Shown here: one piece after another, positions 30,605 through 39,269 of the stretch
Layout: every line of letters begins with the position of its first letter
Position numbering within the stretch: position 1 is the stretch's first letter
Assembly (NCBI GenBank): GCA_947501275.1
Contig: CANMVD010000001.1
Span: 62,001-126,000, forward strand
Direction of reading: 5' to 3'
Length of the DNA: 64,000 bases
Source: an uncultured Tateyamaria sp.
GTDB taxonomy: Bacteria; Pseudomonadota; Alphaproteobacteria; Rhodobacterales; Rhodobacteraceae
Notes under the pieces: generated by a model
What the model was told of the DNA's origin: nothing
Databases searched by the model: none
What the model saw: the letters and a program-made list of their open reading frames with translations, nothing else
Made by a program: the position numbers and the translations under genes

Positions 30605-32095
30605 TTAGTGTTCGAACCTCTTCGTGCGGAGGCTTGTGTAGATCGTGAAGGCGACAACCATCACGATGACGATAAAAAGAGTGCCCGAAACCGGGCGGTT
30701 GACCAGATCAAAGACGGTTTTGATTTGCCCGGCTCCTGCGGTGAGCTTTTCGATCATGATCGATCCAAGGACGAGGCCCAGCACAATGGGCACAAGCGGC
30801 CAGTCAAGGCGTCGCAACACATAGCCCAGAAACCCGAAACCGGCGGCAAACATGCAATCCGGAAACGAATTGCGGATCGAAAAGACGCCGACAAAGGCGA
30901 GGATCAGGATAAACGCACCCAGCAAGCGGTTAGGGATGTAGATGATCTTGGCAATCCACCGCGTGGATACCAGTAACGTCAGTACCACCAGCACGTTGAT
31001 GATCAGCAGCGCGATAAACAGCGAAAACAGGAAGTCTGAATTGTTCTCGAAAATGTCTGGCCCCGGCTTGATGCCTGCGTCAAAGAAAACAACCATCATC
31101 ATGGCTGTCAGCGCCTCACCCGGCACGCCAAGGGCCAGCAGCGGCACCATGGCCGCCGCGGGCACCGCGTTGTTCGACGCCTCGGACGCGATCAACCCAT
31201 CCGGTGCGCCGCGTCCAAACTTGCCCGGATCTTTCGACAGCGCGCGCGCGGTCGAGTAGCTGAAGAACTGCGCCACAAACTCGCCCACGCCGGGGATAAT
31301 CCCCATGATCGTCCCGTATCCCGCCGAAATCGTCACCACCAAAGGGTGCTGTTTCAACTCGCCAAACCCGCGCAGCAATCCACCCTTGAGCCGCGCCTCG
31401 GGTGGATCTGCGTCCTTGCCCGTCAGCAAATACAGGGCTTGGGAAATCGCAAAGATCCCCACGATCACGACGATGAGGTTGAAGCCGGGATAGAGATATT
31501 CGACATCAAACGTATAGCGGTCGATCTGTTTCAGCGACTGCCGCCCAATCAGCGCAATCAGGAACCCCACGCCAAACAGCAGCGTCGCAATCCCCATGGA
31601 CTGCCGATGCGCCGCAATCAGCAATACGGCCCCTAGGGCGGCAGCCATAAAGATGTCGCGCTGCCCGAACAGCGCTCCAAGGTCACGCAAAAACGGTCCA
31701 AACAACATCAGCGCGCCGAGACCCAGAAGGATCGAAAAACACCCACCGAAAAAGGACGCCGCATAGGCCAGCGATAACCCGCGCGCCGCCTCTCCCCGCC
31801 GCGTCATCGCATAGCCATCATAGGTGGTCAGCGCGTTCACAGGCGTTCCGGGCGTGTTGATCAGGATGGCCGGGATCGCCCCGCCATACATCGACGACCC
31901 ATAGACCCCAAGCAGCAGCACAAGGCTGACCAGATCATCCAGAAACACAGTGGCAGGCAGCAGGATCGCGATGGCAATGGCCGGTCCAATTCCCGGCACC
32001 GCTCCGATGGCCAGCCCTCCGACCGACCCGATCAGAATGGCGACCATGACGGGCCAGCTTGCTAAGTTTTCCAGCCCTGCCCAAAACGCGTCCAT
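30605..32095 (-). CDS. tctA: TTT transporter large membrane subunit (TctA)
   Basis: 496 aa, about 11-12 hydrophobic helices. Family motifs: AIGAVPGIGPAIAIAILLPA, YGSSMYGGAIPAILINTPGT and the second repeat IIPGVGEFVAQFFSYSTARA. Carries carboxylated substrates together with TctB and the binding protein TctC. It begins 3 bp after tctB and is followed by tctC after 33 bp. Location inside the operon with aminotransferase and oxygenase genes suggests it imports the regulon's substrate. Confidence 0.95.
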   Translation of the reverse strand: MDAFWAGLENLASWPVMVAILIGSVGGLAIGAVPGIGPAIAIAILLPATVFLDDLVSLVLLLGVYGSSMYGGAIPAILINTPGTPVNALTTYDGYAMTRRGEAARGLSLAYAASFFGGCFSILLGLGALMLFGPFLRDLGALFGQRDIFMAAALGAVLLIAAHRQSMGIATLLFGVGFLIALIGRQSLKQIDRYTFDVEYLYPGFNLIVVIVGIFAISQALYLLTGKDADPPEARLKGGLLRGFGELKQHPLVVTISAGYGTIMGIIPGVGEFVAQFFSYSTARALSKDPGKFGRGAPDGLIASEASNNAVPAAAMVPLLALGVPGEALTAMMMVVFFDAGIKPGPDIFENNSDFLFSLFIALLIINVLVVLTLLVSTRWIAKIIYIPNRLLGAFILILAFVGVFSIRNSFPDCMFAAGFGFLGYVLRRLDWPLVPIVLGLVLGSIMIEKLTAGAGQIKTVFDLVNRPVSGTLFIVIVMVVAFTIYTSLRTKRFEH

Positions 32096-32098
32096 CGC

Positions 32099-32839
32099 TC
32101 AGAACCACACCTGCATGAAAGTTTCCAGGGATTGCGGCAGTTGATCATAAAGCCAAATGTTCACGGGCGTGCGGATTTGCAGGCCTGTGCGAAAGATCAG
32201 CACGATGGTGAAACTCGCCGCCAGACAGATCCCCATCCAGCGCAGCCCCCGATATCCCAACCGCCACGGCAACGCTGTGCCCAGCAATAGCGTGGCCACC
32301 AGATAGCCAAGCACCGGCACCAGCAGCGTATAGGCAATGAACCAGCCCACATATTCCAGCGCGCGGCCCCATTGACCGAGCTCATATGCCACCGCATTGG
32401 GCAAACCGAAACGCGCGCGCCAGCGCACAGACCGCAGCGATCCACGCAGGTTCCAAATGGCCGCAGGTACGAGGATCACGAGACAAGCCATCGGCGCGAT
32501 CCAGCTTTGTTTCAGGATCCGGCCCAAACGCGCGGGGCGTTTATCCGGGTCAGTTATGCCAAACTGATCCATCCAGTAACGCGCCATATTGGCAGGCAGT
32601 TTACGGTCTTCCCACCCCGTCTGGGTAAAAAAGAACACAAGGAAAAACAGCGCCACAGCGACCATGAACACCGAAAACACCAAATCCCCCCGGCCCCGGC
32701 GAAAGTTCGTCACATCCCGCAGATCAAAACGCTTGTCGGGCACGCACATACTTGCAAATGCAGGCCCTACCGTACGCGAACGCATTTGCGTTGACGCAAC
32801 AGCACTCTCGAGCGCAGGGGAGGTCGTGGTGCTTTTCAC
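32099..32839 (-). CDS. tctB: TTT transporter small membrane subunit (TctB)
   Basis: 246 aa, longer than most TctB (about 150-180). An N-terminal cytosolic segment of about 50 residues is followed by four hydrophobic helices (about 52-72, 112-130, 160-190, 195-215). An unusual soluble loop TGWEDRKLPANMARYWMDQF lies between helix 1 and 2. Starts with GTG overlapping the aminotransferase stop (GTGA). The position immediately upstream of tctA supports the call even though the sequence is only weakly TctB-like. Confidence 0.8.
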   Translation of the reverse strand: MKSTTTSPALESAVASTQMRSRTVGPAFASMCVPDKRFDLRDVTNFRRGRGDLVFSVFMVAVALFFLVFFFTQTGWEDRKLPANMARYWMDQFGITDPDKRPARLGRILKQSWIAPMACLVILVPAAIWNLRGSLRSVRWRARFGLPNAVAYELGQWGRALEYVGWFIAYTLLVPVLGYLVATLLLGTALPWRLGYRGLRWMGICLAASFTIVLIFRTGLQIRTPVNIWLYDQLPQSLETFMQVWF

Positions 32840-34197
32840 GCCTGCGCCATCATCGCTTTCAGGCCGGTTTCGGTCGCCGCCAGGATTTTTTGCACGTGGT
32901 TTTCGTCCACCACCAAGGGCGGTGAGAAGATCGCGTTGTTGCCGGACACGCGGATCATCACACCATCTTCATAAGCGGCCTTTTGGAAAGCCACGGGCAA
33001 CGTCTTGCCCACAGGGGTCTTCTTGGCCTGATCGCTGACCAATTCGATGGCGCACATAAGGCCCTCGCCGCGCACATCACCTATTATGTCATAGCGTGTG
33101 GCCAGCGCCTCAAGCCCCGCCTTCAGTTCCGCCCCGCGCGGGGCTGCGTTTTCCCAAGGGCGGATGCGCATGGTCTCTTCCACCGCTGCCACGGCCGCCG
33201 CCGCGCCAACCGGGTGGCCAGAATAGGTATAGCCGCTGTCCACGGATCCGGCGCCGCTGTCGTCATCTTCAAACACGGCTGCGACCTTGTCAGCGATCAT
33301 CACAGCCCCAAACGGAAAATATCCATTGGTGATCGCCTTGGCGGTACACATCAGATCGGGCTGCACAGCCCAATGGCGCGATCCGGTTTCAGTGCCGGTG
33401 CGGCCAAAGGCGGTAATGACCTCATCCGCAATCAGCAGCACACCGTGTTTGTCACAGATATCGCGCACCATCGGCATGAATGACGGATGGGGCGGAATAA
33501 CTCCGCCCGCCCCCTGCACAGGCTCCATCACAAAGGCGGCCACCGTGTTGGCCCCCTGAAAGGCGATCTCGCGCTCCAGCATCCCGGCACTCAGATGGGC
33601 CAATTCCTCGGCACTCTCGGTGCCAAAGGGATTGCGATAAAGATACGGCCCCGGAATGTGAAAGCATCCTGCCATCAATGGTTCGTAGGTGTTGCGAAAC
33701 TTGGCGTTGCCGTTGACCGACGCACCACCAAAATGGGTACCATGATAACCTTTGTCGAGGCTGATGAACTTGGTTCGCGCAGCGTCGCCACGGATGCGGT
33801 GATATTGACGGGCGAGTTTCAAGGCAATCTCGATGGAGTCCGAGCCGCCCGAGGTAAAGAAACTGCGCGACATGCCATCCGGTCCAAAGAACTCGGCCAG
33901 CAAAAAGGCCAGCTCAATCGCCTTGTCGTTGCTGGTGCCTCGAAACGTCGAATAATACGGAAGCGCCTCTAGCTGGTTCGCAATCGCCGCCTTCACCGGG
34001 GCACAGGAATAACCAAGGTTCACGTTCCACAACCCGCCCACCGCATCAATGCTACGGTGTCCATCCACATCCGTGATGTAAACGCCCTCCCCCCCGGTCA
34101 GGATGGTGGGCGGGTTGGCCATGCTGTCGGCAGGATGAGCCATGGGATGCCAAAACTGGCGGGCATTGTTTTCCTTGAGGAAATTGCTGTCCTTCAT
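32836..34197 (-). CDS. Class III aminotransferase (omega-transaminase type)
   Basis: 453 aa. PLP fold type I: GLWNVNLGYSCAPVKAAIAN at the N-terminus, GSDSIEIALKLARQYHRIRG, the Asp in LIADEVITAFGRTG and the PLP Lys in CTAKAITNGYFPFGAVMI. Members convert primary amines or beta/omega-amino acids to aldehydes or oxo acids with pyruvate or similar acceptors. It lies between the IclR gene (ATGA overlap) and tctB (GTGA overlap). In this regulon a natural job is amine-to-aldehyde conversion before aldehyde oxidation. Substrate unproven. Confidence 0.92.
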   Translation of the reverse strand: MKDSNFLKENNARQFWHPMAHPADSMANPPTILTGGEGVYITDVDGHRSIDAVGGLWNVNLGYSCAPVKAAIANQLEALPYYSTFRGTSNDKAIELAFLLAEFFGPDGMSRSFFTSGGSDSIEIALKLARQYHRIRGDAARTKFISLDKGYHGTHFGGASVNGNAKFRNTYEPLMAGCFHIPGPYLYRNPFGTESAEELAHLSAGMLEREIAFQGANTVAAFVMEPVQGAGGVIPPHPSFMPMVRDICDKHGVLLIADEVITAFGRTGTETGSRHWAVQPDLMCTAKAITNGYFPFGAVMIADKVAAVFEDDDSGAGSVDSGYTYSGHPVGAAAAVAAVEETMRIRPWENAAPRGAELKAGLEALATRYDIIGDVRGEGLMCAIELVSDQAKKTPVGKTLPVAFQKAAYEDGVMIRVSGNNAIFSPPLVVDENHVQKILAATETGLKAMMAQA

Positions 34198-34994
34198 GAC
34201 GCGGCCCTTTCATGGCTCGGTGTCCAGATCTGTTCAACCTCGGGCGGTACATTGCCCCCCATGGCTTCGGTGATGTCACGACCTGCCGTCATCAGCAGGG
34301 TTGCCAGTTCCTGTTCACGTGCAGGTCCGCCCCTGCTCGAAGGAAAGGCGATGGAACACGTGGCAAACGGGCGCGAGGCGCTATCAAAAACCGGAATTGC
34401 GACCGAAGAGACCCCAAGGCGCAACGTGTCGCGATTGCTGGCATGACCGCGCTGTGCAATCAGCGCCAACTCATTCGCAATGGTTTCGCGATCCGGACGG
34501 GAGCTTCCAGCCTGATAGGTGCGCGAGTCATCCAAAGCCATGTCGAGCATCGCAGCGGTCGAAAACGCCAGATACGCCTTGCCAGACGCAGTGGCGAACA
34601 GAGGGGGCAAACCATAGGCGTCAAAGCTGACACGCACTGGGTGGTCGTGATGCTCTGCGTGATAGACATCGACAAGATCAAACCGCTGTAAGCGCGAGAT
34701 GTGCACCAACTCCCCCGCCCTTCGGCTCAGCGCATCAATGACGCTGCGCACCATCTCGACCTCGGGCACTGTTCGGGCGCGCATTCCGGCAAGACGTGTC
34801 AGCGCAGGCCCCAGACGATAGGCACGTGTGTCCGTGTCCTGCTCGAGATATCCCACATTTTCAAGCGCACTCAGGTGGCGATGTACCGTTGCCTTGTCCC
34901 GCCCCGTGAGGCGTTGCACATCCGACAAACCAAGACGCGGTTGCGCTTCGGTGAACAGATCCAACAGGGACAACGCTTTTGAAATCGTCGACAT
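34194..34994 (-). CDS. IclR-family transcriptional regulator of the divergon
   Basis: 266 aa. N-terminal wHTH MSTISKALSLLDLFTEAQPR, LSDVQRLTGRDKATVHRHLS; C-terminal IclR effector domain with LAFSTAAMLD and SVAIPVFDSASRPFATCSIA. It heads the leftward operon and is divergent from hpaE. A perfect palindrome (35048-35064) lies in the 99-bp gap. IclR proteins next to aromatic-catabolic genes usually bind a pathway acid, for example hydroxyphenylacetate or homoprotocatechuate; the ligand here is inferred only. ATG 34994 is chosen; six codons upstream there is another ATG. Confidence 0.93.
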   Translation of the reverse strand: MSTISKALSLLDLFTEAQPRLGLSDVQRLTGRDKATVHRHLSALENVGYLEQDTDTRAYRLGPALTRLAGMRARTVPEVEMVRSVIDALSRRAGELVHISRLQRFDLVDVYHAEHHDHPVRVSFDAYGLPPLFATASGKAYLAFSTAAMLDMALDDSRTYQAGSSRPDRETIANELALIAQRGHASNRDTLRLGVSSVAIPVFDSASRPFATCSIAFPSSRGGPAREQELATLLMTAGRDITEAMGGNVPPEVEQIWTPSHERAAS

Positions 34995-35047
34995 GGTTTC
35001 AGCTTGACGCAACGCAAACTCCCTTGCAATATATTTTTGCGTCTAAC

Positions 35048-35064
35048 GGTTCATTATATGAACC
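35048..35064. promoter_or_regulatory. Perfect palindromic operator candidate for the IclR protein
   Basis: GGTTCAT-TAT-ATGAACC: 7-bp perfect arms around TAT, in the gap between iclR (34994) and hpaE (35094). It is the only long perfect palindrome there and has the size expected of IclR sites. It would sit near the hpaE promoter. Confidence 0.7.
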
Positions 35065-35093
35065 AATGCTGGAAATTCAGGCAGGAGCCACCG

Positions 35094-36605
35094 ATGTCAG
35101 ATCTGGACTCGAACCTCGCGAAATTGGCCCCACATCTGGCACGCATCGGCGAAACGGGCGTTTTGAATCATATCGGCGGACAGGCGCAGCCTGCGCAAAA
35201 CGGCGCGTGGTTCGATACAACCTCCCCTGTGGATGATAGCCACATCGCGCGCGTCGCCCGTAGCGATGCACGCGACATTGACGCTGCCGCCCAAGCGGCC
35301 AAAGCCGCCTTTCCCGCGTGGCGTGACACGGCCGCTGCCGAGCGCAAACGGATCCTGCACGCCATCGCTGACGGGATCGAATCCCGCGCCGAAGAGATTG
35401 CCCTATGCGAATGCTGGGACACGGGCCAAGCCCTGCGCTTCATGTCCAAGGCCGCCCTGCGCGGGGCCGCCAACTTTCGCTTTTTTGCCGACCGGGCGCC
35501 GTCTGCACGCGACGGGCAATCCCTGCCATCGCCGACACTGATGAACATCACCACCCGCGTGCCCATCGGCCCGGTGGGCGTGATCACCCCTTGGAATACA
35601 CCTTTCATGCTGTCGACCTGGAAGATTGCACCGGCGCTCGCAGCCGGTTGCACCGTTGTTCACAAACCTGCTGAACTCAGCCCATGGACTGCGCGCATTC
35701 TGCTCGACATCGCAGAAGAGGCTGGTCTACCACCGGGTGTCTGGAACCTCGTCAACGGCATGGGCGAAGATGCAGGGCGCGCACTCACCGAACACCCCGA
35801 CATCCGCGCCATCGCTTTTGTCGGCGAAAGCAAAACCGGCTCTGCAATCATGGCCCAAGGATCGGCCACGCTGAAACGGGTGCATTTTGAACTGGGCGGC
35901 AAGAACCCGGTTGTAGTCTTCGATGATGCCGATCTGGACAACGCACTCGATGCAGCGATCTTCATGATCTACTCGCTTAACGGCGAGCGCTGTACGTCGT
36001 CTTCCCGGCTGCTGGTCCAAGACACCATTGCCAACGATTTCGAGGAAAAACTCGCCGCCCGCGCCAAAGCGATCAAAGTCGGTCACCCGTTGGACCCAAA
36101 GACAGAAGTCGGCCCTCTTATCCACGAGGTCCACCGCACCAAAGTCATGGCCAGCTTTGACACCGCAACATCCGAAGGCGCTACAATCGCCGCAGGCGGC
36201 ACACGCGTCGGCGACATCGGGCAATTCGTGGCACCCACACTCTTCACCCACGCCACGAATGACATGAAAATCGCGCAGGATGAAATCTTCGGTCCCGTTC
36301 TCACCTCGATAAGGTTCAAAACCGAAGACGAGGCCCTGAGCATCGCAAATGACACCGCCTACGGGCTTACCGGCTATGTCTGGACGTCCGATGTCACTCG
36401 CGCGATGCGGTTCACCGAAAAGCTCGAAGCAGGGATGATCTGGGTCAACTCTGCCAATGTACGACACCTGCCGACACCCTTTGGCGGCGTCAAAGCCAGT
36501 GGCATAGGCCGCGATGGAGGTGACTGGTCGTTTGAATTCTACATGGAGCAAAAACACATCGGTTTTGCCACAGGAGACCCCAAAATCCCCAAACTTGGAG
36601 CCTAA
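35094..36605 (+). CDS. hpaE: 5-carboxymethyl-2-hydroxymuconate semialdehyde dehydrogenase-like
   Basis: 503 aa. Aldehyde dehydrogenase: NAD-site GPVGVITPWNTPFMLSTWKI, VHKPAELSP, catalytic Glu in FELGGKNPVVVF, nucleophile Cys in NGERCTSSSRLLV, and RHLPTPFGGVKASGIGRDGG. The length and FELGGKNP with NGERCTSSSRLLV are those of HpaE, which oxidises the ring-cleavage semialdehyde of homoprotocatechuate. ATG 35094 follows a GGCAGGAG site; the open frame extends to 35004. First gene of the rightward operon, ahead of the extradiol dioxygenase. Confidence 0.88.
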   Translation: MSDLDSNLAKLAPHLARIGETGVLNHIGGQAQPAQNGAWFDTTSPVDDSHIARVARSDARDIDAAAQAAKAAFPAWRDTAAAERKRILHAIADGIESRAEEIALCECWDTGQALRFMSKAALRGAANFRFFADRAPSARDGQSLPSPTLMNITTRVPIGPVGVITPWNTPFMLSTWKIAPALAAGCTVVHKPAELSPWTARILLDIAEEAGLPPGVWNLVNGMGEDAGRALTEHPDIRAIAFVGESKTGSAIMAQGSATLKRVHFELGGKNPVVVFDDADLDNALDAAIFMIYSLNGERCTSSSRLLVQDTIANDFEEKLAARAKAIKVGHPLDPKTEVGPLIHEVHRTKVMASFDTATSEGATIAAGGTRVGDIGQFVAPTLFTHATNDMKIAQDEIFGPVLTSIRFKTEDEALSIANDTAYGLTGYVWTSDVTRAMRFTEKLEAGMIWVNSANVRHLPTPFGGVKASGIGRDGGDWSFEFYMEQKHIGFATGDPKIPKLGA

Positions 36606-36711
36606 GGGGGAGTTGGTACTTCATCCTTGGCATCCTGCATTCCTGTTCGCGTGCCGCGAAATACAACAGAAAGCACGATACGATCTAAACCAAAGTCCAA
36701 GCGCCTCAGAT

Positions 36712-36800
36712 TTCTTCTGACCATAAATACCATCGGGGAGTTTGAGGGGCGGAAAGCCCCTCAAATCAAAAGTTAAATCGCGTGCGGCGCCAGCCGCCCA
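36712..36800 (+). repeat. Dispersed intergenic repeat family 1, copy C
   Basis: TTCTTCTGACCATAAATACC, ATCGGGGAGTTT, hairpin GAGGGGC-GGAAA-GCCCCTC, then GTGCGGCGCCAGCCGCCC. Inserted between hpaE and the dioxygenase gene, thus inside a presumed operon (36606-36818 carries no gene). Confidence 0.75.
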
Positions 36801-36818
36801 TTTTGAAAAGAGACCACC

Positions 36819-37799
36819 ATGCCCGTCCCACCGCCCGTGCTCTACCCGCCCTTCAACATCGTGCGGCTCAGCCATGTGGAATACCGGGTGACGGATCTGG
36901 CCGCCTCACGGCACTTCTATGTCGATACGCTCGGGCTGCAGGTCACGCATGAGGACGCAGACACAATCTATCTGCGCGCCATGGAAGAACGCGGCCACCA
37001 CTGCGTTATCCTGCGCGAAAGCCAAGCCCCTGATGTCTCACGGCTCGGGTTCAAGCTGTACGACCACCCTGATCTCGACAAAGCCGCCGCATGGTTTGAC
37101 AGTCAAAACCTGCCCACCACTTGGATTGAACGCCCCTTCATGGGCCGCGTTTTGCAAACTCAGGACCCATGGGGTGTGCCGCTGGAATTCTACGTCCAGA
37201 TGGACCGTCTGCCGACAATTGCGCAGAAATACGCGCTCTACAAAGGGGTCAAACCGCTGCGGATCGACCACTTTAACCTGTTCTCTTCAGACGTGGACGG
37301 GGCGGTTGCCTTCTACACCCAAATGGGGTTCCGGACGACGGAATATACCGAGGACGCAGAGACAGGAAAGTCATGGGCCGCATGGATGCACCGCAAAGGC
37401 GGCGTTCATGACATCGCCTTCACCAATGGCGTTGGGCCACGCCTGCACCACTCCGCCTTCTGGGTGCCGACCCCGCTCAACATCATCGACCTGCTCGATC
37501 TGATGAGCACGACAGGTTACCGCGACAACATCGAACGCGGGCCCGGTCGGCACGGCATCTCCAACGCATTTTTTCTCTACGTGCGCGACCCCGACGGCCA
37601 CCGGACCGAGATCTACTGCTCGGACTACCAAACCGTCGATCCCGACCACGAACCAATCAAATGGGACCTCAAGGATCCCTCGCGCCAAACGCTCTGGGGC
37701 GCGCCTGCCCCGCGCAGCTGGTTCGAGGAAGGCAGTGTATTTGACGGGGTTGCAACACTCGAACCTCTTCTCAAGGCACAGCCGATCGTGGCACCCTAG
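36819..37799 (+). CDS. hpaD: Homoprotocatechuate 2,3-dioxygenase, VOC extradiol type
   Basis: 326 aa. Two vicinal-oxygen-chelate modules, as in the Brevibacterium and Arthrobacter homoprotocatechuate dioxygenases. The likely Fe/Mn ligands are His151 (LRIDHFNLF), His210 or 211 (PRLHHSAFW) and Glu264 (HRTEIYCSDY). His197 in GGVHDIAF occupies the place of the acid-base His of that family. Cleaves 3,4-dihydroxyphenylacetate next to the diol. The unrelated LigB-type HpaD of E. coli does the same reaction. Located between hpaE and the decarboxylase, 19 bp after repeat copy C. Confidence 0.88.
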   Translation: MPVPPPVLYPPFNIVRLSHVEYRVTDLAASRHFYVDTLGLQVTHEDADTIYLRAMEERGHHCVILRESQAPDVSRLGFKLYDHPDLDKAAAWFDSQNLPTTWIERPFMGRVLQTQDPWGVPLEFYVQMDRLPTIAQKYALYKGVKPLRIDHFNLFSSDVDGAVAFYTQMGFRTTEYTEDAETGKSWAAWMHRKGGVHDIAFTNGVGPRLHHSAFWVPTPLNIIDLLDLMSTTGYRDNIERGPGRHGISNAFFLYVRDPDGHRTEIYCSDYQTVDPDHEPIKWDLKDPSRQTLWGAPAPRSWFEEGSVFDGVATLEPLLKAQPIVAP

Positions 37800-37871
37800 A
37801 CCCGACAAGACGTACCTTGAGTGCCGCCCCCGTAAGGCCCACATGTTATGTGGCCCGCCGAAAGGACCAAG

Positions 37872-39269
37872 ATGAGCTGGGATGATTTCGCCAAACACGC
37901 CCGTGACGCCGCAGATTGGGGGGCAAACTACCACAAAACCATCCGCGACCGCCCCGTGCGCGCACAAACCGCGCCCGGCGACATCGCCGCCCAACTCGCC
38001 CCAAGCCCGCCCGAGGACGGCACCGACCTAGGCGCGATCATGGCCGATTTCGAACGCATCGTGATGCCCGGGATCACCCATTGGCAGCACCCGCGCTTCT
38101 TTGCCTATTTCAACTCCAACGCCGCACCTGCCTCCGTGCTGGCCGAATTCCTGACCTCGATCATCGCCCCGCAATGCATGTTGTGGCAGACCTCGCCCGC
38201 CGCCACCGAGATGGAAACCAAGATGCTCGACTGGCTGCGGCAAGGGCTGGGCCTGCCAGACGGCTACCAAGGTGTGATCCAAGACAGTGCATCATCAGCC
38301 ACACTGGCGGCGGTGCTCAACATGCGAGAACGCGCGCTGAACTTTCGTGGCAATATCGAAGGGCTGCACGGCCAGCCCACCTTGCGCATCTACTGCTCGG
38401 ATCAGGTGCATTCGTCCATCGACCGCGCCATCTGGATCGCCGGAATCGGGTCCGACAATCTGGTCAAGATCCGCACCACCGGAGACCTGCGCGCCATGGA
38501 CCCGCTCGACCTTGAGGCCGCAATTGCCGAGGACAAATTGGCCGGACGCGTTCCCGCAGGCATCATCGCAGCCACGGGGGCCACCGGCATGGGCGCGTGC
38601 GATGACCTGCAAGCGGTCGCCGCCGTTGCAAAAGAACACAACCTTTACACTCATCTCGACGCCGCATGGGCCGGCACAGCCATGATCTGCCCCGAATTCC
38701 GCACCCTTTGGGCGGGGGCCGAACAGTTCGACAGCATTGTCTTCAACCCGCACAAATGGCTCGGCGCGCAATTCGACTGTGCCGCGCACTTCCTGCGTGA
38801 TCCGGACGTGCTGCGCCAAACCCTCGCCATCCGCCCCGAATACCTCAAGACCCACGGAGCCGAGGACATCATCGACTATTCCGAATGGTCAATCCCGCTG
38901 GGCCGCCGTTTTCGCGCACTGAAACTCTGGTTCCTGATGCGACATTACGGAATGGAGGGGCTGCGCGTGCGAATCCGCAACCACGTTATGTGGTCGCAAG
39001 CCTTGTGCGAACGGCTGCGCGCAGAACCTGAGATCGAGGTTGTGACCAACCCGATCCTGTCGCTCTGGACGTTCAAGGTTGCAGGGACTTCGGATGACGA
39101 CACCCAAGCCCTCGTGGACCGGATCAACGATGACGGGCGCATTTACCTTACCCAAACCAACGTAGATGGCACCAAGGTCATCCGCTTTCAGGCCGGTCAA
39201 TTTGACTGTGAACAGCGTGACTTTGACGTGGCCTTTGACACCATTTTGGAGCTTGCGAGGGCCACATGA
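37872..39269 (+). CDS. PLP-dependent aromatic L-amino acid decarboxylase
   Basis: 465 aa, group II decarboxylase. GITHWQHPRFFAYFNSNAAP at residue 67 on, the PLP-stacking His180 in IYCSDQVHSSIDRA, Asp263 in HLDAAWAGTA and Schiff-base Lys295 in FNPHKWLGAQFDC. The sequence is closest in style to DOPA/tyrosine/tryptophan decarboxylases. It makes tyramine, dopamine or a related amine. ATG 37872 with an AAAGGA site. It lies inside the homoprotocatechuate operon and its stop overlaps the next start (ATGA), tying amine formation to ring cleavage. Confidence 0.9.
   Translation: MSWDDFAKHARDAADWGANYHKTIRDRPVRAQTAPGDIAAQLAPSPPEDGTDLGAIMADFERIVMPGITHWQHPRFFAYFNSNAAPASVLAEFLTSIIAPQCMLWQTSPAATEMETKMLDWLRQGLGLPDGYQGVIQDSASSATLAAVLNMRERALNFRGNIEGLHGQPTLRIYCSDQVHSSIDRAIWIAGIGSDNLVKIRTTGDLRAMDPLDLEAAIAEDKLAGRVPAGIIAATGATGMGACDDLQAVAAVAKEHNLYTHLDAAWAGTAMICPEFRTLWAGAEQFDSIVFNPHKWLGAQFDCAAHFLRDPDVLRQTLAIRPEYLKTHGAEDIIDYSEWSIPLGRRFRALKLWFLMRHYGMEGLRVRIRNHVMWSQALCERLRAEPEIEVVTNPILSLWTFKVAGTSDDDTQALVDRINDDGRIYLTQTNVDGTKVIRFQAGQFDCEQRDFDVAFDTILELARAT

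Noticed and set aside
36819-37799. Simple glyoxalase/bleomycin-resistance annotation for the VOC protein
   Set aside because: Two VOC modules, all three metal ligands, the acid-base His and the hpa context fit homoprotocatechuate dioxygenase better.
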